DNA of 64,000 nucleotides, taken from positions 3,696,001 through 3,760,000 of the forward strand of contig NZ_JAJOMX010000001.1 in assembly GCF_024699925.1 (NCBI RefSeq). The letters are read 5' to 3'. The notes beneath the pieces were generated by a model, which saw only the letters and a list, made by a program, of their open reading frames with translations, had not been told where the DNA came from and made no database searches. Numbering within the stretch: the stretch's first letter is position 1; every line of letters begins with the position of its first letter. The translations under genes and the position numbers were made by a program. The stretch is from Mesorhizobium sp. J428 (GTDB taxonomy: Bacteria > Pseudomonadota > Alphaproteobacteria > Rhizobiales > Rhizobiaceae). Positions 44,661 to 53,572 of the stretch are shown in pieces.

Positions 44661-44662
44661 AA
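44641..44662. promoter_or_regulatory. TetR operator, perfect palindrome covering the regulator start
   Basis: TTATGCATCG, AA, CGATGCATAA: two exact 10-bp arms. Because the TetR gene's first ATG is at 44660, the operator lies over the translation start, or the true start is the Met at 44648 or the message is leaderless. Confidence 0.75.
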
Positions 44663-44698
44663 ATCAGTTGACGACGCTTTGCAATGGATCTACAGATT

Positions 44699-44720
44699 AA
44701 TGCATCGATCACTGCATAAA
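44699..44720. promoter_or_regulatory. TetR operator, second imperfect copy
   Basis: AATGCATCGATCACTGCATAA-type sequence resembles the perfect palindrome 58 bases away (ATGCATCGA and TGCATAA halves kept). It ends 11 bases before the SDR start, overlapping the region where RNA polymerase would load. Confidence 0.6.
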
Positions 44721-44730
44721 AGGAACGATT

Positions 44731-45468
44731 ATGGAATTGCTTGGAAAACGCGCTCTGGTGAACGGTGGCTCACGCGGAATAGGGGCTGCGATCGCGATTG
44801 CGCTCGCCGAGAATGGGGCCGATGTCGCGCTTACCTATCAGCGCTCAGCGGATCGGGCTGCGGCGGTGGTTCGGTCGATCGAGGAGAAAGGCCGGCGCGG
44901 GCTTGCCATCAAGGCGGATAGTGCCGACCCGAAAGCCATCATTCGTGCCGTCACCGAGACTGTCGAGACGCTTGGAGGTCTTGATATTCTGGTCAACAGC
45001 GCTGGCATCGGAACGGCCGGGATGACCGCGGACCTGTCGTTGGCCGACTTACAAGCCATGCTTGATATCAACGTTCGCGCACCAGTCCTCTTCGCCCAGG
45101 CAGCGATCCCTCACCTATCGTCAGGAGGCCGGATCGTCTCCATCGGTTCTTCACTTGCCGAGCGTGTTCCATTCCCCGGGGTGACGGCCTACGCCATGTC
45201 GAAGTCGGCACTTCTGTCGTTCACACGAGGCCTTTCGCGCGAACTCGGCCCCCAAGGTATTACCGTGAACCTCGTTCTGCCGGGGTCGACTGATACGGAG
45301 ATGAACCCGGCCAATGGCGAGAATGCCGACTATCAGCGGAGCCTGACGTCACTGGGTCGATTTGGCGAGCCCGGTGAGGTCGCCAGCGCCGTCGCGTTCC
45401 TTGCCGGCCCCACCGCAAGTCTGATTACGGGTGCGGTCCTCAATGTGGACGCCGGCTTCAATGCCTGA
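44731..45468 (+). CDS. SDR family oxidoreductase (FabG-like), TetR-controlled
   Basis: Classical short-chain dehydrogenase (245 aa), probably NADPH-dependent. The cofactor motif reads NGGSRGIG, with Asn where most have Thr; other motifs are NSAGIG, IGSSLAERV and YAMSKSALLSFTRGL (YxxxK), then PGSTDTEMNPANG and the C-terminal VLNVDAGFNA. ATG at 44731 has AAGGA 6 bases upstream. It is the only gene on its side of the divergent TetR pair, the common layout for an aldehyde or quinone detoxifier induced by its own substrate. Confidence 0.93.
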   Translation: MELLGKRALVNGGSRGIGAAIAIALAENGADVALTYQRSADRAAAVVRSIEEKGRRGLAIKADSADPKAIIRAVTETVETLGGLDILVNSAGIGTAGMTADLSLADLQAMLDINVRAPVLFAQAAIPHLSSGGRIVSIGSSLAERVPFPGVTAYAMSKSALLSFTRGLSRELGPQGITVNLVLPGSTDTEMNPANGENADYQRSLTSLGRFGEPGEVASAVAFLAGPTASLITGAVLNVDAGFNA

Positions 45469-45544
45469 GCTAGCCCGCCATCTTGGCAAGTCGCCCGGGG
45501 TGCCGATCCTGCCGGCACCTTCCGGCCGAACGGACTTGGTTCAT

Positions 45545-46129
45545 TCAAACGACGAAATCGAAACGTCCGAACCGTCCGTCGCCGGTTTCCTTCATGTCGA
45601 GGAGAAGTGTCTCGTGAAAGAGGCGATCTCCGACGTTTCCAGCCTCGCCGGGAAAATAAAGCTGGGTGGTGAGGACGCGGCCACCCGGGCTCTGGACCTT
45701 GAAATGGAAATGACGCGTTCGGCCGGGATATAGCGCGGGCACGATGGTGTTGAACCACCAGCGCCCCTGCACGTCGGTGAACTGATGTCCGCGAAGGCGG
45801 AAGCCAACGCTGTCGTACTCGCCGTTTTCGTCCGCATGCCAGATTTCGACCAGGCATCCGGCGAGAGGCCGGCAGCGCCTATCGAGGACAAATCCGGCAA
45901 CCGTTATCCGTTCACCGTCCAGGGCGTCTGCATGGAGTTCGCGATTGTGCGGAGAATTCGGCTTGAAGAACGGACCGGCTTCCCGTTCGAGGGTGAGGTC
46001 GTCTGCGTCGCGACATTCCAGGGTCAGAGGAAGTTCAGGGCCCGCTTGCGCGAATGCCTTCGCTCGGGCGGCGTGGATCAGAGGCAGGGTTAGAAATGCG
46101 ATCAACAGGGATCTTCGGCTTGACGGCAA
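45545..46129 (-). CDS. Exported intradiol dioxygenase-like protein
   Basis: Protein of 194 aa with an N-terminal export signal (SLLIAFLTLPLIHAARAKAF...AQA) and the fold of protocatechuate 3,4-dioxygenase. The predicted iron ligands are two Tyr (ENGEYDSVGF; ALYPGRTRH) and two His (RTRHFHFKV), all present. Members act outside the cytoplasm on catechols or hydroxylated aromatics, or serve as secreted structural proteins. It ends a minus-strand operon with an aldo/keto reductase and a metallo-hydrolase that also have export signals. Confidence 0.85.
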   Translation of the reverse strand: MPSSRRSLLIAFLTLPLIHAARAKAFAQAGPELPLTLECRDADDLTLEREAGPFFKPNSPHNRELHADALDGERITVAGFVLDRRCRPLAGCLVEIWHADENGEYDSVGFRLRGHQFTDVQGRWWFNTIVPALYPGRTRHFHFKVQSPGGRVLTTQLYFPGEAGNVGDRLFHETLLLDMKETGDGRFGRFDFVV

Positions 46130-46177
46130 GGTCGGTCTCCAGGTCTCGAACTCAGGGGCATCGCATGCACTGATCGG

Positions 46178-47267
46178 TCATTGCAGTCGTCGCACGGCGT
46201 TGGCCTGCGCCTCCCGGATCAGACCGGAGTACATGTTCTCCTTGCCGGGATACCAGGGCATGGAACCGATCGAGCCGAAGCCGGGGATCGTCTCCATATG
46301 AGCGACCATGCGGGCGCGCATGCGTTCGTCGGGAAGCGGCCCGGTCATCGCCTGGACATTGTCGCTCATGTGATCCGGGTTCGACGTGCCGCATAAGTGC
46401 GCTGGTGACCGCCGGGTGCGCCATGACCCATTTCAGGAAGAACTGCGCCCAGCTCGTCGCGCCGAACTCCTCGGCGAAACCGGGAAGCGCATGTCCCTCG
46501 ACCACCTTCATCAGCCGTGCCTTTTCGAGCGGCAGATTGATCAGCACGCCGACGCCCTTGGCGGCGGCCGCAGGAAGCAGGCGGCGCTCGGCATCGCGGT
46601 TGAAGATCGAGTAGTTGGTCTGGATGAAATCGACGTCGTCGCGTTCGACGATCGCCAGGAGTTGCTCCTGCGCAGCCGATTCGTGATGGGTCACACCCAC
46701 ATGGCGGATCAGGCCTTCCTTCTTCCAGGACTTCATCAGCGGGACGATGACCGGCGCATTGGTGATGCTGTGGCACTGCATGAGATTGATCGTGTCGCGC
46801 CAGGTGCGAAAACGCGACTGCCGGAAGCTCTCGACCGCATGGCTTTCGTCGCCGAGATATTCGCCCGTGGCCCAAACCTTGTTGGCGAGGAACATCTCGC
46901 CGGACCCTTCGAACTCGCCCATGAACTGGCCGACGCTGACTTCGGCCGAGCCGTAGAGCGGTGAGGTGTCGACGACGCGGCCGCCGGCTGCGACGTAGCG
47001 CTCGAAGACCTGACGAAGCGCGTCGCGGCTGTCGCCGGGCTTCAGGTCGAAGGTCAGGAAGGTGCCGAGGCCGAGGGCGGACACCCGTTCACCGGTGCGG
47101 GGAACGGTACGGGTCAGCACCTCGGCGTTGGTTCCGGAGGTCGACGCCGCCGGGCCGGTAGCTTGGGCCTGCGCTGCCACGGTGGTCGGGGCGGCGAGGG
47201 CCAGGCCGGTTGCCGTTGCGCCGACCGTGCCGAGAAAGCTGCGACGATTGATGTTTGACGAGGTCAT
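46178..47267 (-). pseudogene. Tat-exported aldo/keto reductase, frameshifted near the 3' end
   Basis: Aldo/keto reductase with a twin-arginine signal (NINRRSFLGTVGATATGLAL), so a periplasmic enzyme. The tetrad is present: Asp and Tyr in VVDTSPLYGSAE, Lys in LANKVWAT, His in LMQCHSI. After KWVMAHPAVTSAL the frame changes at about 46391-46395. The correct ending, DHMSDNVQAMTGPLPDERMR then PWYPGKENMYSGLIREAQA, is found in another frame with its stop at 46178. One extra or two missing bases explain it. Read without the shift it would end in about 65 foreign residues. It lies between the metallo-hydrolase and intradiol genes in one operon. Confidence 0.85.
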
Positions 47268-47297
47268 GAGAGGTCTCCTGCTCGGCTGTCGCTGAAT

Positions 47298-48290
47298 TCA
47301 GAACTGCCAGTTGGTGGGAACCCACGCGTAGCCGCCATCTGTCTTCAGCATCCGGCCAAGGCCGGGGAAGGGGAAGTGGAAGCCGAGCACCGGAATGCGG
47401 TCGGTTGCAGCCCTGTCGAAGATGCGCCGGCGGGAGGCGAGGGCCGTTTCCTTGTCGCGATCGGGTCCGGGCAGCCAGGGATTGTCGACGTTGACGACCG
47501 GGTGATAGGCGAGGTCGGCCGTCAGCAGCAGTTGATCGCTGCCAGAGTGGACGAGGAAGGTTGCCATGCCCGGCGTGTGACCGGATGCGACGAGGGTCGT
47601 GAGACCCGGCACAATCTCGGCACCGGCTTCATAGAGCTCGACATTATTCATGACTGGCTCGAGGCTGTTCTTGATGTTCGCCGCGAAGCGCAGGCGGAAC
47701 TCTTCGGGCACCGGCATGTAGGAGAGATCCGGATCGGCGCGGACGAAGAAATCCCAGTCCGCCTTCGGCATGAAGACCGTCGCGCGGGGGAAAGCCCTGC
47801 CGCCGTCAGCGGTGCGGAGGTTGCCGACATGGTCTGGATGGGTGTGCGAGATGACGATCGTGTCGATATCTGCCGCGCCCAGGCCAATCGCCGCGAGGTT
47901 TTCGAAGATGCGGCCGCCGTTCGGACCCATCGTCTCCCCGGCGCCGGCCTCGATAAGAATCCGCCGCCCGCCGGTTTCGATCAGGAGCGTATTGAGGTTC
48001 AGCGTCATATGGTCGGTCGCAAGGAAAGCTTGCCGCAGCACCGCCTCCAGCTCCGCCTCGGGCGCGTCGCTTGCATAGACACGCGGAGGGGCGCCTATGA
48101 CGCCGTCGCTCAAGACGGTCGCGCTGATCTCGCCGACGCGGAAGCGATAGTGACCGGCATTGCCCCTCAGCGAAGGCGCGGCCTGGGCATTCGCGCTGCC
48201 GAAGCCGCCCAAAGCCGGGACGACCATGCTCGATGCACCTGCGACAGCGGACAGCATGATGGCGCGTCTGTTGAGAGTAAAGGCACTCAT
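47298..48290 (-). CDS. Exported MBL-fold metallo-hydrolase
   Basis: Metallo-beta-lactamase-fold enzyme (330 aa) with a twin-arginine-like signal (NRRAIMLSAVAGASSMVVPA...ANAQA). Zinc ligands are in SHTHPDHVGN, ASGHTPGM and LLTADLAYHP, with a final His in LGFHFPFPG. The group includes quorum-quenching lactonases and aryl hydrolases. It is first in the three-gene export operon, which is divergent from a LysR gene 175 bases away. An exported hydrolase, reductase and ring-cleavage-like enzyme together suggest periplasmic handling of an aromatic or lactone. Confidence 0.9.
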   Translation of the reverse strand: MSAFTLNRRAIMLSAVAGASSMVVPALGGFGSANAQAAPSLRGNAGHYRFRVGEISATVLSDGVIGAPPRVYASDAPEAELEAVLRQAFLATDHMTLNLNTLLIETGGRRILIEAGAGETMGPNGGRIFENLAAIGLGAADIDTIVISHTHPDHVGNLRTADGGRAFPRATVFMPKADWDFFVRADPDLSYMPVPEEFRLRFAANIKNSLEPVMNNVELYEAGAEIVPGLTTLVASGHTPGMATFLVHSGSDQLLLTADLAYHPVVNVDNPWLPGPDRDKETALASRRRIFDRAATDRIPVLGFHFPFPGLGRMLKTDGGYAWVPTNWQF

Positions 48291-48464
48291 CGGTTTTCCC
48301 TTCTTGCTGCGGCGCGCTCCTGCTCCTTCATTTGCCCCGGGCCGAAAATGGCTGGCGAAGGGAAGCAGGCAGGGCGCGATGTTTAACTCGCACCCACCAT
48401 GACATCAGACGATTGATCGGATAAGACGTGCAAATGTGATCAGCTTGATTAGGGATACTTCCCA

Positions 48465-49370
48465 ATGAATCCTGTTCGCCTGGACAGCTTTGATGTGTTC
48501 GTCTCGATCGTCCGCTGCGGTGGCTTCCGGGCGGCGGCGCTCGAGCGCGGCGTGTCGTCATCGGCGCTGAGCCAAACGGTGAACGCGCTCGAAGAGACCC
48601 TGGGCATCCGGCTCCTCAATCGCACGACGAGAAGCGTGTCTCCCACGGAGGCCGGGAAACGTCTCCTTGAGAGGTTGGCGCCCGCGCTGAGCGACATCAG
48701 GCTAGCGATCGCGGAAGTCGACGAGTTGAGGGACACTCCGTCCGGAACGCTCCGGATCAATGCCCCCGCGCCAGCGGTCGATCATTTTCTTTGCCCGTTG
48801 GCATTCGACTTCATGGATGCCTATCCCGAGGTGAGCATCGAAATCATCAGCGACGCGGCGGTTATCGACATCGTGGAACAGGGCTTCGATGCAGGCGTCA
48901 GATTCGGCAAGCAGCTGGCGCAGGACATGATCGCGCTGCCGCTTGGTCCGCCGCTTCGCTATGCGATCGTCGCGTCACCGGATTACGTCGAAAAGCACGG
49001 GCAACCGAAGGTACCGCACGATCTCGTCAGTCATGACTGCATCAAGCGGAGATTTCCCGGAGGCACTTTGGTCACCTGGCGATTTGCCGACGGAAACGAA
49101 GAGATAGAGCTTACTCCCAAGGGCCGCCTGATGGTCAGTTCGGCGCATAATGAGTTGCAGGCGGCGCTGGCCGGCAAAGGAATAGCCCATATTTTCGATG
49201 ACTATGCCAAGCCCCATATCCTGAACGGCGGGCTGGTGGAGCTCCTCTCCGATTGGAGCCCGACCTTGCCGCACTGGTTTCTGTATTATCCGAGCCGCCG
49301 CCTCCCGAGCGCTACAATGCGCGCGTTTCTCGATTACGTGAGGCGCTACGACTGGCGGGCCCGAACGTGA
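48465..49370 (+). CDS. LysR family transcriptional regulator
   Basis: LysR regulator (301 aa). N-terminal HTH AAALERGVSSSALSQTVNAL plus RLLNRTTRSVSPTEAGKRLL; effector domain from about 90, with PEVSIEIISDAAVIDIVEQG and DAGVRFGKQLAQDMIALPLG. The second half of this domain (HDCIKRRFPGGTLVTWRFAD) is of the group controlling oxidoreductase genes. It is divergent from the metallo-hydrolase / aldo-keto reductase / intradiol operon, its likely target. GGGATACTTCCC just before the ATG could be part of the operator and also serves as ribosome site. Confidence 0.93.
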   Translation: MNPVRLDSFDVFVSIVRCGGFRAAALERGVSSSALSQTVNALEETLGIRLLNRTTRSVSPTEAGKRLLERLAPALSDIRLAIAEVDELRDTPSGTLRINAPAPAVDHFLCPLAFDFMDAYPEVSIEIISDAAVIDIVEQGFDAGVRFGKQLAQDMIALPLGPPLRYAIVASPDYVEKHGQPKVPHDLVSHDCIKRRFPGGTLVTWRFADGNEEIELTPKGRLMVSSAHNELQAALAGKGIAHIFDDYAKPHILNGGLVELLSDWSPTLPHWFLYYPSRRLPSATMRAFLDYVRRYDWRART

Positions 49371-49478
49371 CGGCCCTGCCGTGGCGAAGCTTGGACGGCC
49401 TTCGAGGACGTCAGACCTCAGACACCCGACTGTCCAGCCGCTAGAGGCATGCGCGTCGCTTCCGCTGCTTGGGGGGCG

Positions 49479-49814
49479 TCAGGGCCTTGCGACTGGATCC
49501 GCTCGACGGCGCAATACCATGCCGCCGTGATGCAAGGTGTCGGGGTCCACGAAGTCGCCGTCGGCGGTGAAGCCGGTGTCGTCCCAATATTCGATATGCG
49601 TGCCGGTCACCTCGTAACGGCCTTCATAGGCGCGCTCGCGTGAGCCGCGCGCTTCGACATAGCGGCCGTTGGGCAGGAGCTCGTGGCGGACACGACCATC
49701 GTCGGTCACCCACATGCCGGCATAGGGATGGTTGGTTCGCAAGGCGGGCTCCTCGGCATGTACGGATGGGCTCAAGAGTGTGGCGGTCATCAGGACTGCA
49801 AATGCATGTCGCAT
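49479..49814 (-). CDS. Atu4866-like small exported protein
   Basis: Small protein (111 aa) with a signal peptide (MRHAFAVLMTATLLSPSVHA) and an Atu4866-type beta-rich domain: HPYAGMWVTDDGRVRHELLP, YVEARGSRERAYEGRYEVTG, HIEYWDDTGFTADGDFVDPD and the LHHGGMVLRR ending. The family was named from Agrobacterium and often accompanies LysR-controlled oxidoreductases; function is unknown. The start at 49814 is the Met that begins the signal. It is divergent from the LysR gene at 49917. Confidence 0.85.
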   Translation of the reverse strand: MRHAFAVLMTATLLSPSVHAEEPALRTNHPYAGMWVTDDGRVRHELLPNGRYVEARGSRERAYEGRYEVTGTHIEYWDDTGFTADGDFVDPDTLHHGGMVLRRRADPVARP

Positions 49815-49916
49815 GGTCGGGCTCCTGGATGTCACTCTGCTGACCGGAAGCTAAAGACGACTGGAAAGGATGACAATTTGCCTAATCGTGAATAGGTCGG
49901 TAATCTCACATTACCA

Positions 49917-50807
49917 ATGGCTGCCGATCTCACGGGCATCTCTGTCTTTCTGGCCGTCGCGGAGATGCGAAGCTTCCGCGCGGCCGCCGAGCATGTGGGT
50001 GTGACGCGCCCGGCGGTAAGCCAGGCCATCCGTCGCCTCGAAGATCGCCTTGGCGTCGCGCTGATCCAGCGCACGACGCGAAGCGTCAGCCTTACCGAGG
50101 CCGGCGAGCAGCTTTTCCAGCGCGTGGCGCCGGCCATTGCGGAAGTCGGCCTGGCCTTGGACGCCGCGGCGGATCGGGACATCGCGCCGAGCGGCCTTTT
50201 GCGGCTCGCGGTATCCTCGATCGCGGAACGGTTCATCTCGGGACCGCTGCTGGTCGGCTTCGCGGACGCCTATCCGGCAGTCCGGATCGATGTGACGGTG
50301 ACGGACGAGGAATTCGACATCGTGGCGGAGGGCTATGATGCCGGGGTGCGGCTTGGCGAGGTGATCGACCAGGATATGATCGCCATCCCGGTGTCGGGCG
50401 AGCAGCGCCAGACCGTGGTCGCCGCACCTGCCTACATAGAGCGCTTCGGGAAGCCTTCGCATCCGTCCGAGCTCGCGCAGCATCGCTGCATCGGCTGGCG
50501 TCCCGCACCCCAGACGGCACCTTACCGCTGGGAATTCGGCGAAGAAGGGCGCGAATACGACGTCTCCGTCAATCCGGAGATCACCACCAACGACATGTGG
50601 CTGATGATCCGTACGGCCTGCGCGGGCGGAGGGATAACCTTTGGCATGGAGGAGACCTTCAGGCCCTATGTCTCATCCGGCCAGTTGGTGCCTCTGCTCG
50701 AAGACTATTGCCCGCCCTTTGCAGGCTTTTTCCTATATTTCCCCAACCGTCGGAACCTTGCCCCGAAGCTTCGGGCCCTGGTCGACCATGTGAAGCGGTG
50801 GCGATAG
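49917..50807 (+). CDS. LysR family transcriptional regulator
   Basis: LysR regulator (296 aa), close in type to the one at 48465. HTH AAAEHVGVTRPAVSQAIRRL and RTTRSVSLTEAGEQLFQRVA; effector domain with FADAYPAVRIDVTVTDEEFD and GVRLGEVIDQDMIAIPVSGE, then IGWRPAPQTAPYRWEFGEEG. It is divergent from the Atu4866-like gene with a 100-base gap containing CCTAATCGTGAATAGG, an imperfect inverted repeat that could be the LysR site. The gene downstream converges, so its only visible target is the Atu4866-like protein. Confidence 0.93.
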   Translation: MAADLTGISVFLAVAEMRSFRAAAEHVGVTRPAVSQAIRRLEDRLGVALIQRTTRSVSLTEAGEQLFQRVAPAIAEVGLALDAAADRDIAPSGLLRLAVSSIAERFISGPLLVGFADAYPAVRIDVTVTDEEFDIVAEGYDAGVRLGEVIDQDMIAIPVSGEQRQTVVAAPAYIERFGKPSHPSELAQHRCIGWRPAPQTAPYRWEFGEEGREYDVSVNPEITTNDMWLMIRTACAGGGITFGMEETFRPYVSSGQLVPLLEDYCPPFAGFFLYFPNRRNLAPKLRALVDHVKRWR

Positions 50808-50923
50808 CGACAGGGGATTGCCGGGGCAGCTCCGGCGATTCGACGGCGACCCGCTCAACTGTCTAACTGCACGATCGTTGTCATCACGGTCACGACGCGT
50901 ATCAGCCAGCAGGCCAGGCTCGT

Positions 50924-51808
50924 TCAGTTTCGGGGACGCGCGATCACCAGATAGCCGTAGCCCAGGTCGGCGGGCAGCGCGCTGCATGCCAGGTCGTCGA
51001 TCAGCGCCAGCGTTTTCGATTTCGTGACGACGGTCTCCGGCAGCATGCTTTCGCTCGTCATCCGCTCGATCACATAGCCCGCCTCGGTAAGATCGGCCTG
51101 GATCTCGCCCCCGTGGAAAAGGTGGTAGAAAAGCGGAACGGTGCCTGCGTCGGACACCCGTTCGTACTGGATGTCACCTTCTTCGAATTCTCCGGCCTGC
51201 ACGCGGGGTGCATATCGGGCTTGCTCGGCCCGAAAACGCCGCATCGCATTGGGCAGACCGAGAACCAGGTGGCCATGCGGCAATAGCGCGTCGCGCAGTT
51301 CCAGGAGCAGCGCCATGCGCCGAGAGCGCCCGGCCACATGGCCCAGCACACCGAAGCCCAGCAAGGCGACGTTGAAACCACCATCCTCGCTGACCTCGGT
51401 GCGATAAATCGCATCGCCGGGCTCGCATATCACGACACGGTCGGCGAGGTTCATGTCGCGCGCGCGATTCGCCAGGGTGACGCGTGCGGTGGTGCTGATG
51501 TCGACGGCGACGACGTGAGCCGCGTGCGATTTCGCCAGGCTAAGGCAATAGCGTCCCTCGCCGGCACCGTAGTCGAGAAGGCGGCCCTCGATGGGAAGAA
51601 GCTGTTCCAGCGTGCGCAGGGTTCGCCTGTTCGGCCGGGGGTAACGCGACTGGTAGAGGCCGGAGGCGAAATAGGTGTCATAGCTCTTGCCTATGTCGAC
51701 CTTCTCGCCGCCGCCCGGTTTCGCGTCCGCGCGAGGCGGCGTCGCGGGTATGCCGGCCTCATCCTGAGGCAAAGGCGTTCGCTGGGGCCGAGGCCTGGTA
51801 GTCTTCAT
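50924..51808 (-). CDS. Class I SAM-dependent methyltransferase
   Basis: Rossmann-fold methyltransferase (294 aa). Motif I is LLDYGAGEGRYCLSLAKSHA, followed by VVAVDISTTARVTLANRARD (Asp of motif II) and FNVALLGFGVLGHVAGRSRR in the motif IV region. The N-terminal 45 residues are Pro/Arg-rich and probably disordered. It is last in the operon carbonic anhydrase, permease-ATPase fusion, methyltransferase. The substrate is unknown; a small molecule handled by the permease, or a protein in the signalling module, are both possible. Confidence 0.85.
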   Translation of the reverse strand: MKTTRPRPQRTPLPQDEAGIPATPPRADAKPGGGEKVDIGKSYDTYFASGLYQSRYPRPNRRTLRTLEQLLPIEGRLLDYGAGEGRYCLSLAKSHAAHVVAVDISTTARVTLANRARDMNLADRVVICEPGDAIYRTEVSEDGGFNVALLGFGVLGHVAGRSRRMALLLELRDALLPHGHLVLGLPNAMRRFRAEQARYAPRVQAGEFEEGDIQYERVSDAGTVPLFYHLFHGGEIQADLTEAGYVIERMTSESMLPETVVTKSKTLALIDDLACSALPADLGYGYLVIARPRN

Positions 51809-51826
51809 CGCCGTTGTCCGCCCTCT

Positions 51827-53539
51827 TCAATCCTTGAATGTCAGGCGCAGCTCGGCTTGGTTGCCCACCGTTCGCGTCCGGACGCCGTCGGCAAGGCGAT
51901 TGATGAGATAGCCGGCCATGTGGCGCGGGGCATCGACATCCTCGATCATCTCTTCCGCGCTCGGGCGCCGGTTGGAGAGTTCCGAAAGCGTCCCCTTGTA
52001 GCGAACGAAGATCGTCAGGTTGTGCTCGTCCAGCTTGGTTTCGATCTCGACCGTCTCGCAGTCGTCGGCGAGCATGTGGTTGTCCATCAACAATTCGAAG
52101 GTCTGCCAGGAGGCGAGTTCGGCTCGCTTGATCGACTCGTGACGTGCCCCCCAGATGCGGCCCTGGCTTTCGATGAATTCGATCATTTCGTCGAAATGCG
52201 TCGAGGCAACCGTGAAGACCCTGCGTGTCCGGCGACCGATGCCGATGCGGAAAATGGACTGGAGGATCACCGCCAAAGTCAGCACGAGCGCGAACTGGGA
52301 AAAATCGAAATAGCGGGCGACCGGGAGCATGTTGTCCAGGCTTTCCCGGATATCGCCATAGGTCAGGAAGACAAGCATCGGTATACCGATGGCGAGCGTG
52401 CGGCGGTTGTCCAGCATCCGCAAGCCGATCATCTGGATGCCGCCGATCGTGGCGAAGGACGAGAGAAACAGGAAAAGTGCGCCGAGCACTTCGGGCGGCA
52501 GGATCATCCACGCGACGATGATCTTGGGGCAAAGGGCAATCACGAGCAGCAGGCCCGCGGTCCAGGCGGCGAGATGGCGGCTGGTGCAACCAGAAGCAAG
52601 CGCCAGGCTCGCCGCGCCGCCGCTGGCGACCATCGGCAGCGCGTTGATGGCCGAGGCGAATATCTGCGCCAGCCCTTCGGCGCGCACGCCGCGACCGATG
52701 GACTCGAAATCCGGTCGCGAGAAGTCGGCGTCGTTGAAGCGCTGCGCCGCGATCTGCACTCCCATGGAGGTCAGCGACAGCGAAAAGCCGGTCACGATGG
52801 CCGGCACCAACAAGTCCGGGTCGAACTGCCAGCCGAACTGCTGCAGGGAGGGCAGGCGAAAGAAGCTGGCGTTGTTGAAAACCGCGAGATCGGAGGGCAG
52901 CACGATGCCGGCCGCAAAACTGAGAAGGAGGCCGACGCCCAACCCGGTGACGGTGGCGAACAAGCGAAGAGTGCCCTTCACCCAGACATTGCAGATGACC
53001 ATCACCGCCAGCGTCGCTGCCGCGATGCCGATACGCTGGGGGGAGGGGCCAGCCCCGTCATCCACGGAGAAAATCAGCTTCAGCCCGATCACGCCAATGC
53101 CGGAACCGATCAACAACATGGCAAGGCCGGCCACTTCCACCGTGAAGATCGCCTTCAGGCGTCGGATGATGAAGCTGAAAATGATCATCGACAGGCCGCA
53201 GATCCCGAACATGCCGAAGCCACCGGGAAGCCCCGATGTCGCCGTGGCGAGGGCAAGGATCGGCAATACGGAGGTCGTGCCCTGGACGGGAAGAAATATG
53301 CCGGCGCCGATGCCGAAGCGGCCAAGCGACTGGAGAAGCAATGCCGCTGCCGAATAGATCAGGCTGCAGGCCGCGAGATTGAGGAACTGGATGTGATCCA
53401 TGCCTGTGGTGCGGGCAAACAGGGCGGGCACGGCCATCAGCGCACCGAGGAAGGCGGCCTGCTGCAGTGCCAGGCCGAGTGCGAAGCGCGCGGGCGGCAC
53501 TTCGTCTATCCAATAGAGAAGAGTGTCCGGACGGCGCAT
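51827..53539 (-). CDS. NCS2-family permease fused to an anti-sigma-like HATPase domain
   Basis: Membrane protein of 570 aa with an unusual architecture. Residues 1-430 are an NCS2 (xanthine/uracil, SLC23-like) permease with about 12-14 helices (LGLALQQAAFLGALMAVPAL; GIGAGIFLPVQGTTSVLPIL; ASGGAASLALASGCTSRHLA). Residues 440-570 resemble the RsbW/SpoIIAB-type ATPase domain: N box SWQTFELLMDN, closing MAGYLINRLADGVRTRTVGN with QAELRLTF. The nucleotide-binding DxGxG box seems replaced by RYKGTLS, so ATP binding may be lost. It lies in an operon with a carbonic anhydrase and a methyltransferase, next to STAS and PP2C genes. This suggests transport controlled by partner switching. Confidence 0.85.
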   Translation of the reverse strand: MRRPDTLLYWIDEVPPARFALGLALQQAAFLGALMAVPALFARTTGMDHIQFLNLAACSLIYSAAALLLQSLGRFGIGAGIFLPVQGTTSVLPILALATATSGLPGGFGMFGICGLSMIIFSFIIRRLKAIFTVEVAGLAMLLIGSGIGVIGLKLIFSVDDGAGPSPQRIGIAAATLAVMVICNVWVKGTLRLFATVTGLGVGLLLSFAAGIVLPSDLAVFNNASFFRLPSLQQFGWQFDPDLLVPAIVTGFSLSLTSMGVQIAAQRFNDADFSRPDFESIGRGVRAEGLAQIFASAINALPMVASGGAASLALASGCTSRHLAAWTAGLLLVIALCPKIIVAWMILPPEVLGALFLFLSSFATIGGIQMIGLRMLDNRRTLAIGIPMLVFLTYGDIRESLDNMLPVARYFDFSQFALVLTLAVILQSIFRIGIGRRTRRVFTVASTHFDEMIEFIESQGRIWGARHESIKRAELASWQTFELLMDNHMLADDCETVEIETKLDEHNLTIFVRYKGTLSELSNRRPSAEEMIEDVDAPRHMAGYLINRLADGVRTRTVGNQAELRLTFKD

Positions 53540-53572
53540 CGACAGTCTTCCAGGCTGGTCGGCGGTTGGGGG

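Noticed and set aside
49868..49890. Sequence resembling the AraC motif (GATTAGGCAAATT on the minus strand)
   Set aside because: Only the first half matches and the GCATyC end at the fixed spacing is missing; more likely part of the LysR control region.
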